A stretch of DNA of 64,000 nucleotides from Alopecurus myosuroides (lineage: Eukaryota; Streptophyta; Magnoliopsida; Poales; Poaceae). The translations under genes and the position numbers were made by a program. The stretch lies in assembly GCA_028641055.1 (NCBI GenBank), contig CM054062.1, positions 182,589,958 to 182,653,957 on the forward strand, read 5' to 3'. This document shows positions 35,950 to 46,400 of the stretch, piece by piece; within the stretch, counting starts at the first letter, position 1; each line of letters begins with the position of its first letter. The notes beneath the pieces were generated by a model. The model was not told the origin of the DNA and made no database searches. It worked only from the letters and a program-made list of their open reading frames with translations.

Positions 35950-37456
35950 CAGGTAGTTCTCACGCTGACAAGTTGGGCCCTCGCAAGCGTCCTTCGTACA
36001 AGGACACTAGTGATGAGGACCCCAGTGACCCTCGTCCTCCAAGGAAAGCTGCTGCCAAGGGGAAGGCCAAGTCTGTTGCCACTAAGCCATCCACAAGGAA
36101 GAAAAAGGGCAGGGAAGTCAGGAAGAACTACAAGCATGATGTGACCACTCAGGAGTTTGCACAGATTCGTCAGAGGGATTGGTACAACACTCTCAGAGAT
36201 ATGGAGTGTGAGGATGCTCGGTTCTGGTGCAAGGAGCAGCCTACATCTTTGCTGACATCTATTCTGACTACAAGTTCCCAATCCGTTAGATGCATCCCAC
36301 CAGGTTGCAGTTCATCAAGGATAAGGAGGAATTTGCTGATGCTGCTAGTATCATTGAGAGGTTTGGTATTGTGAAGCTCTTGGAGACTCGTTGCCCCTAC
36401 AACACCGATCTCGTGGTTCAGTTCATGTCCACTCTGGCTTTTGACTCAGGTGTCCCATGTAGTTTGAAGTGGATGACCCAGTCCACTCCTTGTGAGGCTC
36501 CATTTCATAGACTGAGCCATTTGCTTGGTTACAAGCACCTCTCTCATCCTCCACTTGGTCACCGTATGCATGATGTGGAGAGACCCCAGCGAGAGAGGAC
36601 TATGGCTGAGATGTATGCTCCTGGATACACTGTTGGCAAGTTGGAAGGGCTTCTCCCATTCTATGATCAGCTCGTGCGCCTCTTCCGGTCCTTCTTGGTT
36701 CCTAGTGGAGGTAACAATGATGCTCTCACCAGTCCGCTTTGCAACTATCTGATTCTAGCAAAGCAGTGTATGGAGGATGAGGACCGTACTGCTTCCTACA
36801 TTGTGGATGTTATGGATATCATCTTCAATGAGCTTCGCAATGCTATGATTGGTGGGAACACCATCCCATATGGACCTTATATTATGATGTTGATCAAGGA
36901 TACCATGCAGAGGAACTTCAATGAGCTGCCTTTGCAAGACCATGCCTTCAAGAAGCTGTATGTCAAGAGGAAGAAGGTTGTACCTGCTGATCCTTCTCCT
37001 ACTCATGAGGGTGGTTCCTCTATGGGAGTTGTGGCCCCTTCTAGTGCTCGCATGACTGACTCTTCCACCACTATGCGCAATGTCAGGAAGCTTTCCTGGT
37101 TTCAGCGCAATGTGTTGTGCATGAAGGTGGATATACACAAGGAGCAGTACCAAGCCTACCGCAGGGACACTGCTATGTCCAGCTCTCAGCGTCAGATTCT
37201 TCACCATATGAGTGGTGCTACTGGTGATCTTCCTGCTGCCCTTGTTCCAGAGTCTTATTCTCAGTGGGCTTCCAGAGACTGTACCCCTTGTGAGAGGATT
37301 GAGGAGGCTCTTCGTGCCAGTGCTACTTCTTCCAGTACCCATGTAGGTGACGCTTTCGATGAGGGAGATGAGGATGTGGACGAGGATCGGGAGAGGGTTC
37401 TTGAGGGTGCTTCCGAGGAGTCAGCTCGGGAGTCGTCCGAGCACTCGGATGCTTAG
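35950..37456 (+). pseudogene. Extra ORF downstream of Copia RNase H (Sirevirus third ORF), broken
   Basis: The N-terminal part (35950-36240) is rich in Lys/Pro/Ser and reads KRPSYKDTSDEDPSDPRPPR. After a frameshift near 36240 and a TAG at 36287-36289 (where Trp would fit), a 388-codon frame runs to TAG at 37454-37456. The main part is predicted largely helical with many conserved-looking aromatic residues and ends in an acidic tail. Such ORFs between pol and the 3' LTR are known in Sirevirus elements and were once called env-like; I see no signal peptide or clear membrane segment. Function unknown. Confidence 0.75.
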
Positions 37457-37992
37457 CTTGTCTATGGGACGCTAGCACCACTACCTATCTCATTTTTGGT
37501 GTCTCGATGCCAAAGGGGGAGAAGTAGTATTAGGCCTACGAGATTTGCATGGGTTTCGGGCACAATCATATGCTTTTACCATTTCTTGAGAGCTTGTGTC
37601 CATTTAGTCTTATTCGTGAACTATTTGCTATTTGTTGTCTCGTTTAAAACTATGTGCTATTATGTGTTGTGAGACTATGGTTATTTGGTTATCTATGATT
37701 ATCTATGTTGAGGATATTATCTATTATTGTGCTTCGGTATACTTGACATTATCTCTACGCACAAGGTATCTCTTTCAACTTCCTCAACATATTGGTTATA
37801 GGTTTGTTGGCATGTTTGTTTTACTTGTTGGAAATTACTCTCCGTGTGAATATTGCACATTTTTGCATTTGAGGAAAACAAAAGATATGCTTATGTGTAG
37901 GGGGAGCAATTTCCATGTTATTTCAAACATGTGCTCGACAAGGTTTTATTGCAAATCTTAGTATTGTCTTCTAACACCAAAAAGGGGGAGAT
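37457..37992 (+). other. Non-coding region with three polypurine tracts before the 3' LTR
   Basis: AAAGGGGGAGAAG at 37512-37524, AGGGGGAG at 37899-37906 and AAAAAGGGGGAGAT ending at 37992. The last abuts the LTR and is the functional tract by position. Confidence 0.8.
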
Positions 37993-38149
37993 TGAAAGTG
38001 CATTTCGTTTTCCCGTTGTTTTGTGTGTTAGTTAACAATACTAAGTACATTATTTGTCGAGGTGTTTAGTCTGCAGGTGTTATACTTAACATCCGCATCG
38101 ATCACCAAAAAGATCGGTGAAGATTGGCCATTGAGATTTGGGACAGTGA

Positions 38150-38545
38150 GGAGCCGGATTATTCTAACCGGATTATTTCGGGCAACCGGATATTCCAGTT
38201 AGGGTGGTTTGTGTCCAGTTCGGGACAGAGATGAGCCAGAATATTTTAACCGGATTATTCATAAGGAACTGGATATTCCGATTGAGGTAGTTTTGCTCAA
38301 AATCGACTAAGGACTCAAACTTCAAGTCACAGAATCCAACCGGATTATTTGAACCGGATTATTCCATATCAACCGGAATATACGGTTCAGGTGTCACCAC
38401 GGGAAAGAAGCCAGCCGGATTATTGGTACCGGATTATTTGGTCCCAGTCGGATTATTCGGTTGAAGTCAACGAGTTCGTTTCAGAGCTGGAGAAAGAAGC
38501 CAACCGGATATTCCGATCCAAACTTGGACCGGATATTCCGGTACA
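38150..38545. repeat. Array of CCGGAATATTCCGG-like palindromes in the Copia LTR
   Basis: At least ten degenerate copies of AACCGGAT(A/T)TTC(C/A) in both orientations, many forming palindromes with neighbours. Related words occur in the spacer at 35262-35350 and 35755-35800. Confidence 0.75.
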
Positions 38546-38583
38546 CCTTTTCCTGCTCAAACGGCTAGATTTGAGGAGGGGGG

Positions 38584-38591
38584 TATAAATA
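38584..38591 (+). promoter_or_regulatory. TATA box of the Copia LTR promoter
   Basis: TATAAATA in a GGGGGG...CCCCTCC context, followed by a CT-rich leader. It is a strong core promoter match at the expected place for the U3/R border. Confidence 0.7.
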
Positions 38592-39362
38592 CCCCTCCTC
38601 TTCCTCCTTGAGCTCTAGTTCGTCCAAAGCATTGAATAGCATTTATTGAGCTCACCAAATCTTCAATTACTCCCAACCCCTCCCACCAAACTTGTTGATC
38701 TTCAGAGGATTGAAGGAGAAGGTCCCGATCTACATCTTCACCGAACCGTTCTTCATTTATCCCTCAATCCCTTGAGGGATTCGAGTCTAGGGTTTCCATT
38801 TGTGGAGAACCTGGACCTCTTGCTACTCTTGGTGATTCTTGGTGTTGGGAGCCCCCAATTTGGTTGTGGGTGCGTGCCCTAAGCTTGTTTGTAAAGGATT
38901 CGATTCCCGCCTCAAAGGGCCTCAAAGGTGGATTAGGCCTTTGTGGCGGGGTTCATCGGAGAATAGGGTGATTCCTTTGTGGCGTTGAGTAGGCCTTTGT
39001 GGAAAAGCTCAGATCCCTCCAACGAGACGTACTCCCTTAACAAGGAGGAACTCGGGATTACATCGTGTCTCCGCGTGCTCCATATCGGTTACCTCGTTCT
39101 CTTCCCCTTTACTTGTGCTTGTATTGTGTTTGTGCTTGTTGTTGTCATATAGGTAAATTCATCGTAGTTGCATTATCTTGAGAATTTACCTTTATGTCAA
39201 GCCTAATCTTGGAGAAAAATTAAAATTGGTCGTAGCACCTATTCACCCCCCCCCCATGTGCCGTCACTATCCGTTCAACTACATAGGTCAAAATTTTAAA
39301 TTCTACAACGTAGACCAGCAGAGCGTACTATGCGTACATACGATTGAATCTAGAGCACAATT

Positions 39363-39374
39363 TGGTATCAGAGC
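39363..39374 (+). promoter_or_regulatory. Primer-binding site of the oldest Gypsy remnant
   Basis: TGGTATCAGAGC, three bases after an LTR-like CA end at 39359. It lies to the right of the Copia 3' LTR, so it belongs to a different element. Confidence 0.8.
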
Positions 39375-40085
39375 GTACTTTTTACAAACTTCTAGCAATT
39401 CTAGGATGCTCTAGTTGCCCCTGGCATATCTCGTTTGATCCGAAGAAGTGCTTATGTAGCTTTAGGCCGCATCATAGTTGGTCTCATATATCGGCATGGT
39501 GGAAGGGGCATGTGGATTGGATCCACACGGGGGGTCATGGTTATGAATAAGTTTAGATTGAGGCTCAAAACATTTTCGTAATGTCTGTGTTTCAATCACC
39601 CCGCAAAGTTAATCAAGCAATGAGAACTAACATACCTCAAATCTCTTAGGTGATGACGATAGTGATCGTAGAACCTACAGCCACGCTAGAACTTGCAAAC
39701 AAAACATTATATACTTCTAACTTGTTTTTGTAGAGTGTGCGTGTGGTTTCGTATAGCTATTGTGTTAGTATGATTTGACATTATGTCCAATGCCAAAGGA
39801 TTGTGATTGTGCGACATCTACAATCAAGTGTTCATCGCGGAGGTCTGAGGAAGTACATGATAGGAGAAAGTGGTCGTTTCTCCATCACAGAAAAACTTGA
39901 AACAATTTTCACCGCAGCGGAATTTCTTCGGATTTTCGGCTATGGTGAGAATAACGGAGATGAAGGATCCTCATTGGAGATGCATCATTCAATCCCCAGA
40001 GAACAAAGGCTATGCTAAATCACACGAATTTATTAATTTCCTATGATGCTTATTCTTTGGAAGCTGGATCTGACAACACTGCCAC

Positions 40086-42640
40086 TTTAGACAGTGCTCA
40101 GACGCTGATGACGGATCCGAAAGCGACTTTGCGGCTAAAGTGCATAACGCTTTTCCGAGAAACCATGAGATCATGACGACCCAACCCGCCGTCCCTCCAG
40201 AGGACAATAAGACGGATGGAGAGGAACTTGAACCTCCTCCCACAGCTGGAGAGCATGTTAATAACGCCTCCAAAGAGACGACAACCGCGCAAGCAAAGGC
40301 CACAGAAGAGCAGGCTAAAGCTGATGAAGCAGCTAATGCCAAGAAGGCGGTCGAGGAAAAGGAGGATGGAAAGAAGAAGTCGAAAGTTGACAAGCGCGTT
40401 GTCGACAAAAGAAAAGCAGCCAAAGTAGCCGACGTCATCAAACCACCACGCATCTTTGAAAAAGGCGGATGCAGCACTCGACCGCCACAACCAGATAAAG
40501 AGGTTTGGACTGATGAGGACGATATGAACCTGCTCACTACACCTGTTTGGAAAGACGAAACTCCACCGATGCTGGAGCTTAGGCGAATCGCCCTCCTCAA
40601 TCAGTCATGGAATCTGGTGAATGCACGAAAACAACTTTAGGAGATGGCTGGAGATAATGGATACAAGCATCCTCCCAAGAAAACTTCGGTCAAGAATAAG
40701 AAGACCCAGCATCGGTTAGCCGAGCTGGACGCCGATGACAAAGACCCCGCCATTAGACGGGTCAACGAAATCGACTGGGCAGCCCTACCCACATGTGAAA
40801 ATTCCAAAGGGGATAAGGTATACGGGACGCCAGTCCAAAACACATCTGCGGCCCTTGCTACTCTAAATAGTAAGAATTATTCGCTGGAAGACAAAAAACC
40901 CTATGTTGAAGGCTTGATAATGCAAGTCCTACGTCAGCAAGGCAGAGGTGAAAATTTCGGCAAGTTGCTCGAAGATTCGAAAGCCTATCGAACAACCGTT
41001 GGTGGCGGCAGCCTACAAGAAGAATCAGGAAATTCCGGCTCACACAAAAGTGACGCTAGTGATCCAAAGAAAAAGCCGAAGAATCGCAATGACGTGTCAT
41101 GAACAAGCTCCATTCTCGAAAAGGACGGAAAAGAGTGTGCACACGAGGATACGACTGCAACTTCGCGGCAGCAGCAAAAGCCCACTGCCAAAGAACAGGA
41201 CGAGAGGAACCCCGGGGTGGCGACAGGCACCGTGATGATAGAGACCGTGCAAGGGAGAAGCGCAAAAGCATTCCACATCCCAGGAACCAACCGCAAACCA
41301 TGACAATATACAAGCACCCGAATAGCCGACATAGATCCCGTTCGCCTCGCCGTTCCGTGGAGCCGACAACGTCCCACGAGGCATAACACCACCATGGCCA
41401 CATGGAGGTGGAAGCCGGGGACACAACGCCGACGAAAGTCCTGAAGGCTCATGTCGAGGTGCAAGCCACCACAGTGTCGAAAAACCACGTGTGGCAGGGG
41501 CGGATCTACAGGGTATGCCCGGTATGCCACGGCATACCCTGGATCGCCGGTGTATATCATCTATATATATGTAATAGAAATGAAAATTCGATTATTCAGT
41601 CAACTGAATAGGTTGCCAAACGTCCTAAACTAGTTAGAAAGTGATGTTTGTGTTTCTGGTTATCATGAGTTTTTGAAGCTTGCAGGTCGTGGGTTCAATT
41701 CCCGTTGGCAGCATTTTGTGTACCCCATTTATCATTAACCGTACTTACTGTTGCAGGTCTTCTTACTTCTTTTTTATGCTCTTTATATAATTTTTCCTAG
41801 CGTAAAATACCTACCCAGTAGGTATAATTACTACGGACAAGCACATGTTTGAAAAAAACCCCGAGTTTTCTGTATATACAAAGTCTCCAATTGTTGTTCA
41901 GTAAAAAAACTTCCCATCGCTTTCAAGAAGCAGGAATATATTGCAAAGTGATACAAAAAAAAAATACATGTATAACCTCTCGAGCAATTTTTCAATATTC
42001 GGACATGGCCATGTTGCGATGCTAAAATACGTTTTTTGCTTACGCTATCCGAAACAATTTGTTTTGCTAAAATTAAATTTATCAAAAATTATAGTTTCCC
42101 TCTTTTTTGTTAAGATATATATTATCAAATTATATATACTTTTTTGTGTGTGGCATACCCTATAGTAAAATCCTAGATCCGCCACTGACGTGTGGCGAAC
42201 GCGGATGCGAGGACCCGGCTGGATGAGATTAAAGCGGCAAAGGGAGCAGTATAATTCGGCCCACCTTCCTTTGCCAACAACATTCGGCACATTATTTTGT
42301 CGGTTGGATTCAGCAAAGTGAACGGAACCTACAACAAATATGATGGTTCAACTTCACCGGACCAGTGGCTGGCTGATTATCACACCGCCGTTTAGATCAA
42401 CAATGGATCCAACCTAGAGGCAGTACGGTCCCTCCCACTCATGCTACTTGACGGAGGCAGAACCTGGATCGATGGATTGCCGGAAAGAAGCATTCACATT
42501 TGGAAAGAAATGGCAGCTATGTTTGTTCAACATTTCGAGGAACGTACAAGAGACCCAAGGGTATAAACAAGCTTAAGCGTTGCCGGCAAGAGCGTATGTG
42601 TAGAAGATCTTTTCATGTCTTGCAGGTTATTCATATGGCG
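40086..42640 (+). pseudogene. Decayed Gypsy gag, split by a hAT MITE
   Basis: The first part (about 40086-41480) is hydrophilic, rich in Lys/Glu/Ala; its best frames are 40140-40640 and 40644-41102. After the MITE, a capsid-like stretch encodes KYDGSTSPDQWLADYHTAV at about 42335-42395, then PLMLLDGGRTWIDGLP and FVQHFE (42430-42545): a clear retrotransposon gag domain. There are stops and frameshifts throughout. Confidence 0.75.
41495..42187. mobile_element. hAT-type MITE, 693 bp
   Basis: The ends CAGGGGCGGATCTA and TAGATCCGCCACTG are imperfect inverted repeats. A perfect 8-bp duplication ACGTGTGG flanks them (41487-41494 and 42188-42195), diagnostic of hAT. Words such as GGGTATGCC recur near both ends. 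No transposase. Inside, at about 41691-41701, GGTTCAATTCC matches a pol III B box. Confidence 0.92.
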
Positions 42641-42659
42641 GTGCACTGCATCCAGATAT

Positions 42660-42911
42660 GGGCTTTCCTGTTTCCTTCGGACCAACGGGAACTTATGGTG
42701 GCTGGATGCTCTCGACTCTAGCACATGATTTTTTTCTCCCGACATACGTGGCAGCGTATTAATCGTCTTTCGTGGTTCTGTGTGTGCTGGCTGTTGCCGG
42801 TTGAGCTCTGTCTCAATCCTTTGTGGTTATTGAGATGTAAAACTTAAGCAAATACTTGTGCATCACTCGATGCAGAGGCTGGGGTTCTTTCCCCATTTCT
42901 AAAAAAAAAAT
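42660..42911 (+). mobile_element. 5'-truncated LINE 3' end with poly(A)
   Basis: A non-coding tail containing TGATGCAGAGGC-like wording (CTCGATGCAGAGGCTGGGG), typical of plant LINE 3' ends, then a run of A at 42900-42910. The left limit is unclear. Confidence 0.6.
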
Positions 42912-43411
42912 CACAATGTATCTGGTTTAGTTCTGGATCATTTTCTATATTTAATTGGATCAAATAGTCTGAAAACATCATAACAGTGGCACTGCAGTTT
43001 GTTTGATTACTGAATTTGAATTGCCCTGAATAGAAACATGATAACATGGCAGAAAACGTCTGGTGTTCCAGATGTGCATTTGTGCAGTCAACAGAGGCAC
43101 TCCTTGTACGTTAGATATTGTTTGGAATAAGTATGATCAGTGTCAAAATCTTCAAACTAGGAAACAGTTCCTGAATATGTACAGTTAGCTGCTGTACGGT
43201 TTCCTTTCATATAAATTAACAATTGTACACAGCATGGCTAATCTATCCTTTGGATAGTTGACAAGGCAGCAAGCAATAAGAAGCATGCTCACTGCCGAAA
43301 GAATTGCTTTATGTACACACAACAAAAAGAACCAAAGAAAAGGTGTAATTTCTTCAAAAAGAGAGAGAGGTGTAACTCTAGTCTATCTGAATGAACAAAG
43401 ATCTCCTACCC
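42912..43411 (-). other. Intergenic DNA and probable 3' UTR of the complete flippase gene
   Basis: No gene signal. The part next to the stop at 43412 is likely 3' UTR. I see no canonical AATAAA in the right orientation close by. Confidence 0.5.
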
Positions 43412-46400
43412 CTACGCTCGAGCGATTGTACTCATCTGAACTTCTGGATGATCGACATCATGAGAATCTTGGGACTTCTCCATTTCTCTTGCAATCTGAA
43501 TGTCATTGGGAATGAAATGCTCCCTGATAGCCTTTACAGCAAAATGAGGGATCATTCCAACCACAATCACTGCAAGCAGCAATACCCAAAACAATCCAGT
43601 TCCCATCACCTTGTAGATAGCCCTGTCATTCAATCACAAAATCAGCAACCATGTAGGATTTTACTTTAAATTTAAGGAAATATGCATGATTTGTTTCCTA
43701 TAGCTAAGAAAGCAAACAGTAAGGATGATTATTTACCAGAAACCGGGCAAGCTTGGTATAGAGTCTATGACGATAACACAAATCCATGTCGCTACAATAC
43801 TGCCCCATATTGCAGCATGCGTGATCCAGGTCCATCTGATGACATCCATTGCAAGGTGAATGTTGACAAGAATGACAACAGACAGTGTCCACAGGTCTCC
43901 CAGGCTGGCGCTGTCGATTGAACTGTTTCTGTATGCGAGGTAAGGGATGAAGAAAACTGCGAGGCTCTGCCAAACGGAATCCGCCATGATGAAAATAAAC
44001 AGTCTTAGGTTGTAATTCTCCTCGCGCTGACCCGCACCGTAGAGTTGGGGATATTTAAGCAATGTCTTCCGACTCAGATCCTTATCGAGAATGGCGACAA
44101 CGGTAGTCGGGACAGCAGTATAGATCACCGAATACAACACACTGCTCCACTCAGTTATCGCTGTTGTCAGGGTAAAACCAGTGTATAGTACATACCTGCA
44201 ATGGTTAAGTGGTTTAAGTTTTACTATTAATGAAGACTCGATCAAACTTCGTAACGAAGGGAATGCACTTACCAGAAAAGCACAAAGACAAAAGTGGCAT
44301 TTCTGTAAAAGTTGTACAGAATCATGTAGCCCATTCTCTGGTAGTTCCAGTGGCCATGAACTAATAACAGTGGGACCAAGAATCTGAACTGCCCCATGGC
44401 AAAATCTGAGGCCATAACAGCTTGCCTTCCCTCCTGTCCACTGATGCCGATGCCAACATCGGCCATTTGAATCATGGATACATCATTTGCACCTAAAAAG
44501 GATAATGATTTTTTTTAGATTAATAAAATTCCATTAATAAAAAGGTAAGACAGAGTGCTGAACTAGTTTCAAAAGAATGTATACCATCTCCAATAGCTAG
44601 AGTCATGTCACTTGTTCGCTTCTTTATCAGATCAACAATGCCAGCCTTCTGTAGGGGAGCCACTCGACAACAGAGAACAACATCACAAGCTATGGCAATT
44701 TCAAAAAGCTGCAAAATTTGTTATGTCATGAGCTATTGAAAACAAAATCATCAGATGTACAGATTCTCTTGTTCAAAAAAAAAAAAAAAAGATGTACAGA
44801 TTCTAGTGTGATTGCGTACCTTCTCCTCTCGGTCTGTGTCAAAAATATAGACGAGGCTGTTACCGTCGATGATCAAAGCAAGGGGCACTCTAGATTGAGA
44901 GTCTGTTGATAATGACCGAAGTTTGTTAACCATGGAGATTGCATCATCTAGACTCTTTCGACATGAATCTCTCGAGTTACTATTAATTACAATCTGTGTC
45001 ATCTCCCTTGTCAAGAGTTTGCAGGAATAGCCGATCGAGATTGCGGTTTCTTGCTTGTCACCTGTCAGTACCCAGACCTTAATCCCTGCTTGCCTCAGTT
45101 TTTCAATTGCTTCAGGTACTCCCTCCTGCAGCTTATCTTCAATACCAGAGGCTCCCAGCAGGCGCATATTTCTTTCAATGTTGGCGGCCACGCTACGCAG
45201 TAGGTTCCCTCTTCCGAGTAACGCGGTGCTAGCCCTCTCATAAGCCATTTGCCACTCCTGAAACTCTGTCTGACTAAGTTCCCGCACGCCAATGACAAGT
45301 GTTCGCAGGCCTACCGACGAATATGAATGAAGATGCTTCTCAGTTGCCTGAACAACATCTGGATTCAGTGTTTTGTCGATGATTCCAAACATCGAACTAT
45401 CTGCACCTTTTACAAACAGCTTCACAGTCTTGTCAGGGCAGCCAATTATAACCGACATCCTCTTGCGATCGCTGTCAAACTCGTGAAGACCAAGAACATC
45501 AAACCTGCAAAATGTCCGAAGGCAATTGAATGAGCAAATGATTTGTGAAAGTCAATAGCTATCGCCATGTGCACAAAATTCTGATGTATGTGGAAGCATT
45601 GCACAAACAAACACTAGTCTACATCGATCCCAAAAAAAACAGTGGTTGAATCAACTCAACCAATTGCAAAGATCAACCAATGTTAATTCAGGTGAAGCAT
45701 TTTCCTGAAGTTCTGCAGTTGCATCACTGCCATAAATAGACTGGATGTCATGTGGTGCAGGCCCAAAAAAGAGGATGCAAGCAACAGCCACGAACCAACA
45801 AAACCTCCACTAGCACTAAGTCACAAACTAACGGCAAGCTGTACTACTACCACGAAATTAAAATTCCAAACGTCAGTTTGTCCTTATTCCCAATGCAAAT
45901 TATCACCAATGATGTATATACCTCTGCTTTTGACCAAGGACGTCAATGACAATGTGCCCGGAGGTTCGCTCCACGAGCACAAAGCCATAAGCCGCGGCGG
46001 CAGAAACCAATGCCTGCTCGTCCGGCGACTCGCCTTGGTAGTCGATCACCTTCTTCTTCGGGTCTGGGCCGTCAAGGATCAAGGGAACAATGGTATTGCA
46101 CGTTGCCAGAGCAAGGAAGAACTCCCTCGTGTTCCTCCCTTGCTCGGTGTCACCCCCGTTCCTCACCAGCTCCACCACCTCTCTGTCGACGTTCACCGGC
46201 ACCTTTGGCACCCATGCCGGTTCACCCTCTGCTATGAATCAATCACAAGCTATTTGATCAAATCCCAGCCTAGACTGCCCTGATCGAAAGAATTCAGCGG
46301 GGATAAGAGAGAAGCTAGCCCCTACCGACAGGTTGCTGCCGCGTGATGTCACTGAAATCGACACCGTCGAGGCTTGCACACCGGAACTCCATCTTGTTCT

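Larger units (their letters stand above)
29139..39277 (+). mobile_element. Ty1/Copia retrotransposon of Sirevirus type (layer b), 5' end outside window
   Basis: Domain order gag, protease, integrase, RT, RNase H defines Copia. A large gag with coiled-coil tail, an extra ORF after RNase H, repeated AGGGGGAG tracts and LTR palindromes fit the Sirevirus genus. The 5' LTR and first gag codons lie left of the window because the layer-c element is inserted in gag. The 3' LTR is 37993-39277. Many stops and frameshifts mark an old copy. Confidence 0.92.
37993..39277 (+). repeat. 3' LTR of the Copia element
   Basis: About 1,285 bp from TGAAAGTGCA, directly after the polypurine tract, to ...CCGTTCA, after the CACCTATTCACCCCCC run typical of Copia LTR ends. 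Its first half is packed with CCGGATTATTC and CCGGATATTCC words. The exact right end is inferred. Confidence 0.75.
39278..42660 (+). mobile_element. Remnant of an old Ty3/Gypsy element: LTR end, primer-binding site, leader and gag (layer a)
   Basis: 39278-39359 is read as the end of a 5' LTR (..GAGCACA), followed by a primer-binding site at 39363-39374, a leader and a decayed gag. The Copia element sits in the LTR. The hAT MITE at 41495-42187 splits gag. No pol follows; the remnant runs into a LINE end at about 42660. Confidence 0.65.

Noticed and set aside
39278..39400. Tandem Copia elements sharing one LTR (because a primer-binding site lies right of the LTR)
   Set aside because: What follows is a Gypsy-type gag, not Copia, so an older Gypsy LTR end with its own primer site is the simpler reading; not fully excluded.
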